DNA of 64,000 nt from assembly GCA_902774795.1 (NCBI GenBank), contig CACYKA010000002.1, positions 1-64,000 on the forward strand, given 5' to 3'. The notes under the pieces are model-generated. The model saw only the letters and a list, made by a program, of their open reading frames with translations, searched no databases and was not told the origin of the DNA. Shown piece after piece: positions 17,747 through 27,478 of the stretch. Numbering within the stretch: the first letter of the stretch is position 1; every line of letters starts with the position of its first letter. The DNA comes from an uncultured Prevotellaceae bacterium. Lineage in GTDB: Bacteria; Bacteroidota; Bacteroidia; Bacteroidales; Bacteroidaceae. Both the position numbers and the translations under genes were made by a program.

Positions 17747-19111
17747 TTATACCTTTGGTAATTTCTCCAAAGCTTTCTTTATCTCTGCATCCGTTGGTAT
17801 ATAATCCATCATTGAGCCTTCATTGAAAGCCTTGTATGCATAGAGATCGAAATAACCTGTTCCAGAAAGGTTGAATACAATAACCTTTTCCTCACCAGTC
17901 TTCTTACACTCCAGAGCTTCATCAATAGCTGCTCGGATAGCATGAGATGACTCCGGAGCAGGCAATGTGCCTTCTGCACGAGCAAACAATACTGCTGCCT
18001 CAAAGACGCTTGTCTGCTCATAAGCACGTGCTTCAAAAAGACCCTGATCGTACAACTCAGAAAGTATTGGACTCATACCATGGAAACGCAATCCACCTGC
18101 ATGGTTAGCACTTGGAATGAACTGTGAACCGACTGTGTACATCTTTGCCAACGGACAAATCATACCTGTATCACAGAAATCGTATGCATAAATGCCTCGT
18201 GTGAAGCTTGGACATGATGCAGGCTCTGCTCCTATTATCTTATACTTTGCCTCTCCACGCAGCATCTCTCCAAGGAAAGGTGAAGCAAAACCGCCAAGAT
18301 TCGAACCACCTCCTGTACATCCGATGAGAACGTCAGGTTTGATGTTATATTTCTTCAATGCAGCCTGTACCTCCAAACCTATTATTGTCTGATGTAACAG
18401 TACCTGATTGAGTACTGAACCAAGTTCGTAACGATAACCAGGAGTTGTTGTAGCAACTTCCACTGCCTCAGAAATAGCACAACCTAAAGAACCTGTTGTG
18501 CCTGGGAATTCGGCATTTATTTTCTTACCTACCTCTGTCGTCATACTTGGAGAAGGTATAATGCTTGCGCCATAGGTGTTTATCACCTCACGACGGAAAG
18601 GCTTTTGTTCGTAAGAACATTTTACCATATATACCTTACAGTCCAATCCAAAATACTGACATGCCATAGAAAGGGCTGTACCCCATTGTCCCGCACCAGT
18701 CTCAGTGGTTACACCTTTCAAACCTTGCTTCTTAGCATAGTATGCCTGAGCAATAGCAGAATTAAGCTTATGTGAACCAGAAGTATTATTTCCTTCGAAC
18801 TTATAGAAAATCTTTGCTGGGGTATCAAGAGCTTTTTCTAAGAATTCAGCATGCACCAAAGGTGAAGGACGGAACATACGATAGAAGTCCTGAACCTCTT
18901 CAGGAATATCAAACCACTTGGTATCATTATCCAATTCCTGCTTAATCAGCTCATCACAGAAAATCGGCTGCATATCCTCAAAAGAAAGAGGCTGTTTTGT
19001 ACCTGGGTTCAACAGTGGCGCAGGTTTTTGCTTCATGTCTGAACGCACATTGTACCACTTTGTTGGCATCTCTTTTTCAGAGAGATAAATCTTGTAGGGA
19101 ACTTTTTCCAT
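17747..19111 (-). CDS. trpB: Tryptophan synthase beta chain, TrpB2 type
   Basis: A PLP enzyme that joins indole and serine to make tryptophan. At 454 residues it has the long N-terminal region of the TrpB2 class. The PLP lysine lies in EGNNTSGSHKLNSAIAQAYY (about residue 112), followed by TTETGAGQWGTALSMACQYFG and the glycine-rich phosphate loop IGCTGGGSNLGGFASPF. It stands alone: no trpA or other trp gene is adjacent, as is usual for TrpB2, which is thought to salvage indole rather than pair with TrpA. The frd terminator lies just upstream. No clear -7 element was found in the 86-base gap. Confidence 0.93.
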   Translation of the reverse strand: MEKVPYKIYLSEKEMPTKWYNVRSDMKQKPAPLLNPGTKQPLSFEDMQPIFCDELIKQELDNDTKWFDIPEEVQDFYRMFRPSPLVHAEFLEKALDTPAKIFYKFEGNNTSGSHKLNSAIAQAYYAKKQGLKGVTTETGAGQWGTALSMACQYFGLDCKVYMVKCSYEQKPFRREVINTYGASIIPSPSMTTEVGKKINAEFPGTTGSLGCAISEAVEVATTTPGYRYELGSVLNQVLLHQTIIGLEVQAALKKYNIKPDVLIGCTGGGSNLGGFASPFLGEMLRGEAKYKIIGAEPASCPSFTRGIYAYDFCDTGMICPLAKMYTVGSQFIPSANHAGGLRFHGMSPILSELYDQGLFEARAYEQTSVFEAAVLFARAEGTLPAPESSHAIRAAIDEALECKKTGEEKVIVFNLSGTGYFDLYAYKAFNEGSMMDYIPTDAEIKKALEKLPKV

Positions 19112-19152
19112 TCTGATAAAAATTTCTTTATTCTTGTGTAAGTGTTGTTTAA

Positions 19153-19182
19153 AATATCGGCGCCACTGCGGGCGCCGATATT
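19153..19182 (-). terminator. Terminator of the frd operon
   Basis: AATATCGGCGCC pairs perfectly with GGCGCCGATATT (12 bp, 6-base loop), followed on the minus strand by TTTT. It lies 15 bases past the frdB stop. Confidence 0.9.
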
Positions 19183-19197
19183 ATTATCACCTTACTT

Positions 19198-19956
19198 TTA
19201 ATCTGCCAGTTTGGCTGAGATAAACTCCCTGTTAAGTCTGGCAATGTTTGCTATTGATTCATTCTTAGGACAAACAGCCTCACATGCACGAGTGTTTGTA
19301 CAGTTACCGAAACCGAGTTCATCCATCTTTGCTATCATCGCCTTAGCACGCTTTGCAGCCTCAGGCCTTCCCTGTGGGAGGAGAGCCAGCTGGCTTACCT
19401 TGCTTGATACGAAAAGCATTGCAGAGCCATTCTTACATGCTGCAACACATGCACCACAGCCAATACAAGTAGCGCAATCCATTGCCTCGTCAGCATTCTG
19501 CTTAGGAATAAGGATAGCATTGGCATCCTGTGCCTGACCTGCACGAACAGATGTATAACCACCTGCCTGGATAATCTTATCAAAGGCATTACGGTCAACC
19601 ATACAGTCCTTAATTACAGGGAAGCCTGCTGAACGCCAAGGTTCTACTGTGATGACATCACCGTCATTGAACTTACGCATATAGAGCTGACAGGTTGTTG
19701 CTCCACGCTCTGTCTTACCATGCGGTGTACCATTGATATACAGCGAGCACATGCCGCAAATACCCTCACGGCAATCGTGATCGAAGACGAATGGTTCCTT
19801 ACCCTGATTGATGAGCTGTTCGTTCATCATATCAAGCATCTCGAGGAATGAGGTATCGTCAGGGATGTTCTGCATCACCTCTTCGTCAAAATGACCCTTT
19901 TCTTTAGGACCATTCTGTTTCCAAAACTTTACAGTTACTGAAATATTTTTAGCCAT
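19198..19956 (-). CDS. frdB: Fumarate reductase / succinate dehydrogenase iron-sulfur subunit
   Basis: Carries electrons from the membrane quinol to the flavoprotein subunit. 252 residues with ligands for three clusters: [2Fe-2S] in CREGICGMCSLYING plus the later TTC, [4Fe-4S] in CATCIGCGACVAAC and [3Fe-4S] in CTNTRACEAVCPKNES (the usual extra cysteine near 150-160 pairs with the middle motif). It is the last gene of frdCAB, 8 bases after frdA. In anaerobic Bacteroidetes this complex mainly works as a fumarate reductase making succinate, although sequence alone does not fix the direction. Confidence 0.95.
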   Translation of the reverse strand: MAKNISVTVKFWKQNGPKEKGHFDEEVMQNIPDDTSFLEMLDMMNEQLINQGKEPFVFDHDCREGICGMCSLYINGTPHGKTERGATTCQLYMRKFNDGDVITVEPWRSAGFPVIKDCMVDRNAFDKIIQAGGYTSVRAGQAQDANAILIPKQNADEAMDCATCIGCGACVAACKNGSAMLFVSSKVSQLALLPQGRPEAAKRAKAMIAKMDELGFGNCTNTRACEAVCPKNESIANIARLNREFISAKLAD

Positions 19957-19964
19957 AATGTTTT

Positions 19965-21947
19965 TTAGTTTTTGTAGTTACGTGTCTGTACCTTTATAAT
20001 CTCATACTCAAGAGGCTCCTTTGTAAGTTCAGGTGCTGTTTCATCATTACCCTGATATTCCCATGCGCCTACATAGAAGAAATTCTTATCATCACGCTTT
20101 GCTTCACCTTCTTCTGTCTGGTGCTCCTCACGGAAGTGTCCGCCACAAGATTCCTCACGATGGAGGGCATCATAAGCGATGAGTTCGCCCATAAGGATAA
20201 AGTCACGAAGATGAATAGCCTTGTCAAGTTCTACATTGAGACCTTCTTTTGAACCAGGTACAAAGAGGTTTTCGTTGAATTCCTTACGAAGAGCCTTCAG
20301 CATCTTCAGACCTTCTTCAAGTCCTTCCTTTGTACGTCCCATACCAACATGTTCCCACATGATATGTCCCAACTCTTTATGGAGAGAATCAACAGAACGC
20401 TTACCCTTGATGTTCAACAGACGATCCTGCTCTGCATCAACAGCCTTCTCAGCCTCAGCAAACTCTGGAAGATCAGTAGAAACCTTAGGCCATATCTCCT
20501 GATCAGCAAGATAATTCTGTATAGTGTAAGGAAGTACGAAATAACCGTCAGCAAGACCCTGCATCAAAGCAGAAGCACCAAGACGGTTAGCACCATGGTC
20601 AGAGAAGTTGCACTCACCAATAGAGAAAAGTCCTGGGATAGTTGTCTGCAATTCGTAGTCAACCCATATACCACCCATTGTGTAGTGGATAGCTGGGAAT
20701 ATCATCATTGGCTTGTAGTAATCAAAACCATCCTTAGAATAAACGAATTCACCGGGGTTAACGTCTGTAATCTCCTCATACATATCGAACAGATTACCAT
20801 AACGCTGACGGATTTCATCAATACCAAGACGCTGAATAGACTCGGAGAAATCGAGGAAAACTGCAAGTCCGGTATTATTTACACCAAAGCCCTTGTCGCA
20901 ACGCTCCTTTGCTGCACGTGATGCAACGTCACGAGGTACGAGGTTACCAAAAGCTGGATAACGACGCTCAAGATAATAGTCACGATCCTGCTCTGGAATT
21001 TCCCATCCCTGCTTTGTGCCTGCCTGAAGAGCCTTAGCATCTTCAATGTTCTTTGGAACCCAGATACGACCATCATTACGCAGAGACTCTGACATAAGGG
21101 TCAGCTTTGACTGGTTGTTTCCATGAACAGGAATACATGTAGGATGGATCTGCACATAAGATGGATTTGCCATCATGGCACCCTTACGGTAGCACTGTAT
21201 TGCTGCAGAGCAGTTACAGCCCATAGCATTTGTAGAGAGGAAATATGTATTTCCATAACCACCAGTAGCAATTACAACAGCATTTGCAGAGAAGCGCTCC
21301 AGCTTACCTGTTACAAGATTCTTAGCAATAATACCACGAGCACGGCCGTTGATGATAACAACATCCTCCATCTCATAACGTGTATAGAGCTTCACCTTAC
21401 CCTTCTGCACCTCCTTAGAAAGAGAAGAATATGCACCCAGCAGCAGCTGCTGACCTGTCTGTCCCTTTGCATAGAAAGTACGGCTTACCTGTGCACCACC
21501 GAAAGAACGGTTTGCAAGCATACCGCCGTATTCACGAGCAAATGGTACACCCTGTGCAACACACTGGTCGATGATATTGTTTGAAACTTCTGCCAAACGA
21601 TATACGTTAGCCTCACGTGCACGATAGTCACCACCCTTTACTGTATCATAGAACAGACGATAAACAGAGTCACCATCGTTCTGATAGTTCTTAGCTGCAT
21701 TGATACCACCCTGTGCAGCAATAGAGTGAGCACGACGTGGTGAGTCCTGAATGCAGAAGTTAAGTACATTGAAGCCCATCTCAGCGAGAGAAGACGCAGC
21801 ACTGGCACCAGCCAGACCTGTTCCGACAACAATTACGTCAAGCTTCAGTTTATTCTTAGGGTTAACCAAGCGCTGATGTGCCTTGAATTCAGTCCACTTC
21901 TGTGCTACAGGTCCCTGAGGTATTTTGGAATTTAATGTCTTTGCCAT
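19965..21947 (-). CDS. frdA: Fumarate reductase / succinate dehydrogenase flavoprotein subunit
   Basis: The catalytic subunit that interconverts fumarate and succinate, with covalently bound FAD. 660 residues. The dinucleotide fold is [22 protein letters not shown] (split here: glycines near residues 42-47). The FAD-linking histidine lies in [17 protein letters not shown] (about residue 73). Substrate and active-site segments include [28 protein letters not shown] and the capping-domain [14 protein letters not shown]. It sits between frdC (45 bases upstream) and frdB (8 bases downstream). The long sequence is typical of the Wolinella/Bacteroides type B complex. Confidence 0.95.
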   Translation of the reverse strand: MAKTLNSKIPQGPVAQKWTEFKAHQRLVNPKNKLKLDVIVVGTGLAGASAASSLAEMGFNVLNFCIQDSPRRAHSIAAQGGINAAKNYQNDGDSVYRLFYDTVKGGDYRAREANVYRLAEVSNNIIDQCVAQGVPFAREYGGMLANRSFGGAQVSRTFYAKGQTGQQLLLGAYSSLSKEVQKGKVKLYTRYEMEDVVIINGRARGIIAKNLVTGKLERFSANAVVIATGGYGNTYFLSTNAMGCNCSAAIQCYRKGAMMANPSYVQIHPTCIPVHGNNQSKLTLMSESLRNDGRIWVPKNIEDAKALQAGTKQGWEIPEQDRDYYLERRYPAFGNLVPRDVASRAAKERCDKGFGVNNTGLAVFLDFSESIQRLGIDEIRQRYGNLFDMYEEITDVNPGEFVYSKDGFDYYKPMMIFPAIHYTMGGIWVDYELQTTIPGLFSIGECNFSDHGANRLGASALMQGLADGYFVLPYTIQNYLADQEIWPKVSTDLPEFAEAEKAVDAEQDRLLNIKGKRSVDSLHKELGHIMWEHVGMGRTKEGLEEGLKMLKALRKEFNENLFVPGSKEGLNVELDKAIHLRDFILMGELIAYDALHREESCGGHFREEHQTEEGEAKRDDKNFFYVGAWEYQGNDETAPELTKEPLEYEIIKVQTRNYKN

Positions 21948-21992
21948 TTTTTTCTTACTTTTTTAAGTTTTCAGTTTACTATTCTCCCTTGT

Positions 21993-22667
21993 TTAGCAAC
22001 AGCACATTTTTTCAAAGAAGAACCACAGCACAACAATTGCAAAACCTGCACAAAGCAGTGTAACGTATGTTATTCCTATAACCTTCCAGCGAGTAAACCA
22101 TACCTTACCATTCCAGCCGAGAGTCTGAAGAGCACTCCAGAAACCATGTGTCAGATGGAACCACAGAGCAGCAATCCAAATAAGGTAAACTACTACATAG
22201 GCACCACAGCTGAATGTCTCCCTTATCCAATATACACCATCGGTACTGTGAGCCAGGTCGCCAGAGCCTGTAAGGTCAACAAGCATCATCTTTGACCAGA
22301 AATTCACCAGGTGAAGAATCAGACCAATGATAACGATAAGACCAAGAACAAGCATGTTCTGACTTGCCCACTCTACCTTTGAAGGCTTCTCGGTTACAGC
22401 ATAACGCTCTGAACCACGAGCTGCCTTGTTCTGCATTGTAAGGATGAAGGCATAGATAATGTGAATAACGGCCAATGCTGCAAGACCCAATGTTGCTACT
22501 ACTGCATACCAGTTAGCACCAAGGAGTTCGCAAATCATATTGTAGCCTTCTGCAGAAAACAAAGCTACAACATTCATTGACATGTGGAAAGTGAGGAACA
22601 AGATAAGGCATAGACCTGTAACGGACATGATAACCTTACGTCCAATTGAAGAATTAAATAACCACAT
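21993..22667 (-). CDS. frdC: Fumarate reductase / succinate dehydrogenase cytochrome b subunit
   Basis: The single membrane anchor of a type B complex, with five predicted helices in 224 residues. Conserved histidines that could bind two haem b groups appear in FLTFHMSMNVVAL (helix 1), AVIHIIYAF (helix 2), ILHLVNFW (helix 3) and LWFHLTHGFWSALQTLGW (helix 4). It passes electrons from menaquinol to frdB. First gene of the operon; a complete promoter lies 80-110 bases upstream. Confidence 0.93.
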   Translation of the reverse strand: MWLFNSSIGRKVIMSVTGLCLILFLTFHMSMNVVALFSAEGYNMICELLGANWYAVVATLGLAALAVIHIIYAFILTMQNKAARGSERYAVTEKPSKVEWASQNMLVLGLIVIIGLILHLVNFWSKMMLVDLTGSGDLAHSTDGVYWIRETFSCGAYVVVYLIWIAALWFHLTHGFWSALQTLGWNGKVWFTRWKVIGITYVTLLCAGFAIVVLWFFFEKMCCC

Positions 22668-22748
22668 AAGATTTTGTTGTTAAGATATTTGTTGTTAAGT
22701 TAAGATAATATTTTGCTCTATAAATCTATTAAGCTCACCATTCGGGCA

Positions 22749-22779
22749 CAAAGTTAAGGAAAATTTGCGAATTTTCAAA
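22749..22779 (-). promoter_or_regulatory. frd operon promoter
   Basis: On the minus strand TAACTTTG (22749-22756) is preceded by TTTG (22776-22779) with a 19-base spacer, matching the full Bacteroidetes consensus. It predicts a leader of about 75 bases for frdC. Confidence 0.75.
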
Positions 22780-22810
22780 GAAAAAGAACAAGAAATTGAA
22801 AAAATTTATA

Positions 22811-22818
22811 TACTTTTG
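22811..22818 (+). promoter_or_regulatory. mnmG promoter, -7 element
   Basis: TACTTTTG (TAnnTTTG) lies 16 bases before the ATG at 22835, predicting a leader of only about ten bases. This excludes longer N-terminal extensions of mnmG. The -33 partner is weak. Confidence 0.6.
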
Positions 22819-22834
22819 CATCAAAATTATAAAA

Positions 22835-24700
22835 ATGAGGAACTTTTCATACGATGTTATAGTCGTCGGAGGTGGACATTCGGGCTGTGAAGCTGCTCAT
22901 GCAGCAGCAAGCATGGGAGCACATACCTGTCTCGTTACGATGGACATGAACAAAATTGCACAAATGTCATGCAATCCTGCTGTCGGCGGCATTGCCAAAG
23001 GACAGATTGTTCGTGAAATTGATGCTCTTGGCGGCAGCATGGGTATTGTCACTGATGCAACAGCTATACAGTTCCGTATGCTTAACAAAAGCAAAGGGCC
23101 TGCTATGTGGAGTCCACGCGCACAATGTGACAGAGAAAAGTTTATATGGAAATGGAGGGAAATTCTCGATTCCACCGAAAATCTGGATATTTGGCAAGAC
23201 CAGGTAGAAGAGCTTATAACATCCTCTGATTCCTCTATCCCATCTGTTTCCGGAGTTAAGACTATCTGGGGTGTTGAATTATATGCTCCTTGCGTAATCA
23301 TAACAGCAGGAACCTTCTTAAACGGACTTATGCATGTTGGAAGAAAGATGATTACAGGAGGTCGTTGTGCCGAGCCTGCTGCTTTACATCTTACAGAAAG
23401 CATAAATGCACTTGGCATAACGTCAGCACGTATGAAGACTGGTACTCCTGTTCGCATTGACAAACGCTCCATACATTTTGAAGATACAACGGAACAACCA
23501 GGCGAAGAGGTTGCAAGTCTGTTTAGCTACCTTTCAAACAACGATACCAAAAAGCCCTGCTTAGAGCAACTGTCATGCTGGCTTCTCAATACCACGCCTG
23601 AGTGTCATGACATTCTCATGTCAGGTCTTGCAGACTCTCCTCTTTATAACGGACAAATACAATCTATAGGTCCACGCTACTGCCCATCCATAGAAACAAA
23701 GTTGCATACATTTCCAGACAAGGACCATCATCCTCTTTTCTTGGAACCAGAAGGAACGAATACAAACGAGATGTATCTCAACGGTTTTTCTTCTTCCCTG
23801 CCTATGGAAATTCAACTGGAAGCCTTGAAAAAAATTCCTGCTCTGCGTGACGTCAGAATTTATCGTCCTGGATATGCAATAGAGTATGACTTCTTTGATC
23901 CCACGCAACTGTATCATTCCCTGATGTCAAAGAAGTGTAATGGATTGTTCTTTGCTGGTCAGGTAAATGGTACTACTGGATATGAAGAGGCAGCTGCACA
24001 GGGTATTATGGCAGGTATAAATGCGGCCTTATATGCAGGAAAGACCTCCGATGACCTGTCAAAGACCACCTTTACATTGTCTCGCGATGAAGCATATATC
24101 GGAGTTTTGATTGATGATTTGGTTACAAAAGGTGTTGATGAGCCATATCGTATGTTCACCTCTCGGGCAGAGTATCGAATCCTTTTGCGACAAGACAATG
24201 CAGACTCTCGATTGACAGAGAAATCCTACAACATTGGTTTAGCCACAAGCGAACGCTATAGTCAATGGAAGACAAAACAAAAAAGAATAGACCATATCGT
24301 CTCCTATTGTAATAATGTAAAGCAAAAAGGCAAACTGCTGTGCGAAATAATATCCAGACCAGAGGTTGACCTTCTTTCCCTCTACCCTACCCTACCCCAC
24401 CTGCGTGACTACATCGACAACATTCCTGAATCAGAAAGGGAAGAAGTTATCAATGCCGCAGAGATTTCCATAAAATATGCCGGCTACATAGAAAGAGAAA
24501 AGTTAACAGCACAAAAGATGCACAGGCTTGAAAACATTCATATCCGCAACCATTTCGACTATGAACAGATTCAAAGCCTTTCAACAGAAGCACGTCAAAA
24601 ACTTAAAGCCATCAACCCGGAAACTTTAGCACAGGCTTCACGCATCCCAGGAGTATCGCCTTCTGACATAAATGTATTATTGGTTCTCATGAAAAGATAG
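22835..24700 (+). CDS. mnmG: tRNA uridine-5-carboxymethylaminomethyl modification enzyme (GidA)
   Basis: An FAD enzyme that works with MnmE to modify the wobble uridine of several tRNAs. 621 residues from the ATG at 22835 (MRNFSYDVIVVGGG). Features: dinucleotide fold VIVVGGGHSGCEAAHAAASM, conserved CNPAVGGIAKGQIVREIDALGG, GTPVRIDKRSIHF, the RPGYAIEYDFFDP segment, FAGQVNGTTGYEEAAAQG and the C-terminal helical domain ending in RIPGVSPSDINVLLVLM. Two cysteines expected for catalysis are in the CNPAVGG and KPCLEQL regions. The gene begins a rightward block; the parS-like cluster starts one base after its stop codon. gidA homologues often lie close to replication origins, which fits the parS sites here. 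Confidence 0.95.
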   Translation: MRNFSYDVIVVGGGHSGCEAAHAAASMGAHTCLVTMDMNKIAQMSCNPAVGGIAKGQIVREIDALGGSMGIVTDATAIQFRMLNKSKGPAMWSPRAQCDREKFIWKWREILDSTENLDIWQDQVEELITSSDSSIPSVSGVKTIWGVELYAPCVIITAGTFLNGLMHVGRKMITGGRCAEPAALHLTESINALGITSARMKTGTPVRIDKRSIHFEDTTEQPGEEVASLFSYLSNNDTKKPCLEQLSCWLLNTTPECHDILMSGLADSPLYNGQIQSIGPRYCPSIETKLHTFPDKDHHPLFLEPEGTNTNEMYLNGFSSSLPMEIQLEALKKIPALRDVRIYRPGYAIEYDFFDPTQLYHSLMSKKCNGLFFAGQVNGTTGYEEAAAQGIMAGINAALYAGKTSDDLSKTTFTLSRDEAYIGVLIDDLVTKGVDEPYRMFTSRAEYRILLRQDNADSRLTEKSYNIGLATSERYSQWKTKQKRIDHIVSYCNNVKQKGKLLCEIISRPEVDLLSLYPTLPHLRDYIDNIPESEREEVINAAEISIKYAGYIEREKLTAQKMHRLENIHIRNHFDYEQIQSLSTEARQKLKAINPETLAQASRIPGVSPSDINVLLVLMKR

Positions 24701-24701
24701 A

Positions 24702-24776
24702 TGTTTCACGACATCAAATTCATAGTAAAATCGGACGTTCCACGCCCGTGAAACATAAAAAACTAAATGTTTCACG
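24702..24776. promoter_or_regulatory. Three partial parS-like elements
   Basis: Between mnmG and uvrC lie a left half-site TGTTTCACG (24702-24710), a spaced palindrome GTTCCAC...GTGAAAC (24738-24754, with 3 extra central bases compared with parS) and another left half-site TGTTTCACG (24768-24776). With the perfect site that follows, four ParB-site-like elements fall within 132 bases of non-coding DNA. These half-sites may assist ParB loading or be decayed parS copies. Confidence 0.6.
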
Positions 24777-24817
24777 ACTTTTATAACTTATTGAAAACAA
24801 ACACTTTAATAATTCAT

Positions 24818-24833
24818 TGTTTCACGTGAAACA
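24818..24833. promoter_or_regulatory. parS site 1 (perfect ParB-binding palindrome)
   Basis: TGTTTCACGTGAAACA is identical to the widely conserved bacterial chromosomal parS 16-mer, a perfect palindrome bound by ParB/Spo0J. It overlaps the likely start codon of uvrC. Such sites usually lie near oriC. Confidence 0.93.
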
Positions 24834-26691
24834 AAAGAGCGACGAGAGGCTGCAGCACCTCAGGAATATAGTATCGGCAATGCCCGAAAAGCCTGGTTCA
24901 TATCAGTTCTATGATGTGGACGGGGTTATCATTTATGTGGGCAAGGCAAAGAATCTAAAGCGTAGGGTCAACTCTTATTTCCATACAGAGGTGGACAGAT
25001 TCAAGACGAAGGTTCTTGTCTCTAAAATCCATAACATCTCATATACTGTTGTCAAAACGGAAGAGGATGCTCTCTTGTTGGAGAACTCTTTAATTAAGAA
25101 ATACAATCCACGATATAATGTGCTTTTGAAAGACGGCAAAACTTATCCGTCAATATGTATCACAGGAGAGTATTTTCCCCGCATCTTTAAAACACGTACC
25201 ATTAACAAAAAATACGGAACATATTTTGGACCATACTCTCATTTGGGATCTATGTATGCTGTTTTGGAGTTAATAAAAAAACTATATCGTCCACGTACAT
25301 GTCGCTTCCCAATAACAAAGGAAGGAATAGAATCAGGGAAATACAAACCATGTCTTGAATACCATATAAAAAACTGCGGAGCTCCATGCTGTGGAAAGCT
25401 GTCTTGGGAAGAGTATCAGAAAAACATTTCTAGCGCGCGCGAGATATTAAAAGGTAATACGCGAGAACTTATACAGCACCTCGTGGACGAAATGAACAAA
25501 GCAGCAGAGAATCTTCTCTTTGAAGAAGCTGAGGAATATAAGCAACAGCTCTCACTGATAGAACAGTTCTGTGCAAAGAGTGAAGTGGTAAGCAACACTA
25601 TTACTGATGTAGATGTCTTTACTATAGACAACGAGAACTCCCCTACCCTATTCATCAATTATATTCATGTTAAGAATGGCGCCATTAACCAATCTTTCAC
25701 CTATGAATATAAACAAAGCATCGATGAATCCGAAGAAGACTTATTGATATCAGCTATAATAGAAATACGTGAGAGATTCCATTCAACAGCTAAGGAAATC
25801 ATAGTTCCTTTTGAAATAGACTGGCATCTTCCAAATGCTGAATTCTTTGTACCACAGAGAGGAGACAAACATCACCTCCTGGAACTTTCATACATGAATT
25901 GCAAACAGTATCGCGTGGATAGGCTAAAGCAGAGTGATAAGCTAAATCCAGAGCAGAAATATACACGCATGATGAAGGAACTACAGGACAAGCTAGGACT
26001 TCCTAAGTTACCATATCATATTGAACTGTTTGATAATTCCAACATTTCAGGTTCCGATGCTGTTGCCGGATGTGTCGTATATAAAGGAATGAAGAAATCA
26101 CCAAAGGATTATCGCAAGTATAACATTAAAACTGTGGAAGGACCTGATGACTATGCTTCTATGCAAGAAGTTGTAAGAAGGAGATATACTAATGCAGATA
26201 ATCCCCTACCCGATCTGATAATTTGTGACGGTGGTATCGGACAAATGCATTGTGTGCAGGACGTAATCATCAAAGAATTGGACTTAAATATTCCTATTGC
26301 AGGTCTGGCTAAAAATGAAAAACACAGAACACAAGAATTGTTATATCTTCAACAAGATAAGAAAAAAGACAATGAAACGGAATGTGTAACTATTCAATTA
26401 AAACCTGAAAGCGACCTTTTCCGCTGCCTTACACAAATGCAGGATGAAGTACATAGATATGCCATTTCCTTTCATCGTGACAAGCGTTCTAAACATGCTT
26501 TACATTCAGAAATGGATGATATCATCGGTATTGGACCGAAAACAAAAGACCTGCTGCTCAACCATTATAAGAGCGTAAAGAAACTAAAAGAAGCTATCCT
26601 CTCAGGAAAAGGAAATGACATTATCCAGCTTATAGGAAAATCAAAAGCAGATTTAATAATTAAATATTTTACAGAAAATGAAAGATCTTAA
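24826..26691 (+). CDS. uvrC: Excinuclease ABC subunit C
   Basis: The nuclease subunit of nucleotide excision repair, cutting on both sides of a lesion marked by UvrAB. Domains: GIY-YIG nuclease (about residues 20-95, with PGSYQFYDVDGVIIYVGKAK), UVR helix pair (about 200-235), RNase H-like second nuclease domain (about 365-530, with IELFDNSNISGSDAV and LIICDGGIGQM) and tandem helix-hairpin-helix (HSEMDDIIGIGPKTK to the end). About 621 residues. The start is unusual: no ATG precedes the conserved PEKPGSYQ, so it is either GTG 24826 (chosen) or TTG 24817; both lie in or against parS site 1, so ParB binding could affect its expression. ATG 24877 would cut the N-terminus very close to the domain. 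The 3' end overlaps deoC by 14 bases. Confidence 0.92.
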   Translation: MKQKSDERLQHLRNIVSAMPEKPGSYQFYDVDGVIIYVGKAKNLKRRVNSYFHTEVDRFKTKVLVSKIHNISYTVVKTEEDALLLENSLIKKYNPRYNVLLKDGKTYPSICITGEYFPRIFKTRTINKKYGTYFGPYSHLGSMYAVLELIKKLYRPRTCRFPITKEGIESGKYKPCLEYHIKNCGAPCCGKLSWEEYQKNISSAREILKGNTRELIQHLVDEMNKAAENLLFEEAEEYKQQLSLIEQFCAKSEVVSNTITDVDVFTIDNENSPTLFINYIHVKNGAINQSFTYEYKQSIDESEEDLLISAIIEIRERFHSTAKEIIVPFEIDWHLPNAEFFVPQRGDKHHLLELSYMNCKQYRVDRLKQSDKLNPEQKYTRMMKELQDKLGLPKLPYHIELFDNSNISGSDAVAGCVVYKGMKKSPKDYRKYNIKTVEGPDDYASMQEVVRRRYTNADNPLPDLIICDGGIGQMHCVQDVIIKELDLNIPIAGLAKNEKHRTQELLYLQQDKKKDNETECVTIQLKPESDLFRCLTQMQDEVHRYAISFHRDKRSKHALHSEMDDIIGIGPKTKDLLLNHYKSVKKLKEAILSGKGNDIIQLIGKSKADLIIKYFTENERS

Positions 26692-27478
26692 GGAAATTAT
26701 TTCAAAAGCAAGTGAAAACGACACACAGGATGTGAAGAGATTTCTTTTCGGTTCCATCGAACTAACCAGCCTGAAATGCACGGATAGCGAGCAAAGCATC
26801 ATGTCATTTGTAGATAGGGTTAACAAATGGGATGATGAACGTCCATATCTTCCACATCCTGCTACAATTTGTGTCTATCCCTGTTATGCAGAAGTCGTAA
26901 AAGAATATCTTCAGGTAGAAGGAATAGGCATAGCATGTGTCAGTGGCAGTTTCCCAAGTTCTCAAACCTTTTTGGAGGTAAAGACTATTGAAACAGCATT
27001 GGCAATTAAAGACGGGGCAACAGAGATAGATATGGTTATGCCTGTTGGTAAGTTCCTTAGCGGTGATGAACAGGGAGTTTCCGATGAAATCACCGAAATG
27101 AAGGCTGTTTGTGGTCCTGATATTCCTTTGAAGGTTATCTTGGAAACTGGATGCCTGAAGACAGAAGAAAACATCCGCAAAGCATCATTTATAGCAATGA
27201 ATGCCGGAGCTGACTATATTAAGACAAGTACAGGAAAAGAAGCCATTTCAGCGACACCTGAAGCAGCCTATATAATGTGCCAGTGCATTAAGGAATATTA
27301 CGAAAAAGAGGGTAGGATGGTTGGTTTTAAGCCTGCTGGTGGCATTAACACACCTATGGATGCAATAATATATTATACTATTGTAAAAGAAGTTCTGGGA
27401 AAAGAATGGCTTAACAACAAACTGTTCCGTCTGGGCACCTCGCGTTTAGCGGATGCTCTCATCGATGAGATTGGATAA
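26678..27478 (+). CDS. deoC: Deoxyribose-phosphate aldolase
   Basis: Splits 2-deoxyribose 5-phosphate into acetaldehyde and glyceraldehyde 3-phosphate during nucleoside breakdown. 266 residues forming a TIM barrel. The Schiff-base lysine lies in GADYIKTSTGKE (about residue 186) and the proton-relay lysine in VGFKPAGGIN (about 221). The N-terminal extension of about 50 residues before LPHPATICVYP is typical of the longer class. The ATG at 26678 lies within the end of uvrC, implying translational coupling. The stop codon directly abuts the stop of the convergent prenyl synthase gene with no base between. Confidence 0.95.
   Translation: MKDLKEIISKASENDTQDVKRFLFGSIELTSLKCTDSEQSIMSFVDRVNKWDDERPYLPHPATICVYPCYAEVVKEYLQVEGIGIACVSGSFPSSQTFLEVKTIETALAIKDGATEIDMVMPVGKFLSGDEQGVSDEITEMKAVCGPDIPLKVILETGCLKTEENIRKASFIAMNAGADYIKTSTGKEAISATPEAAYIMCQCIKEYYEKEGRMVGFKPAGGINTPMDAIIYYTIVKEVLGKEWLNNKLFRLGTSRLADALIDEIG

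Noticed and set aside
17747..17760. TACCTTTG on the plus strand near the trpB end as a promoter
   Set aside because: It lies within the end of a minus-strand gene and points against the operon, with no rightward gene to serve.
22668..22834. The mnmG/frdC gap as oriC
   Set aside because: No DnaA boxes or AT-rich repeats suited to unwinding were found in its 167 bases; it is explained by two divergent promoters.
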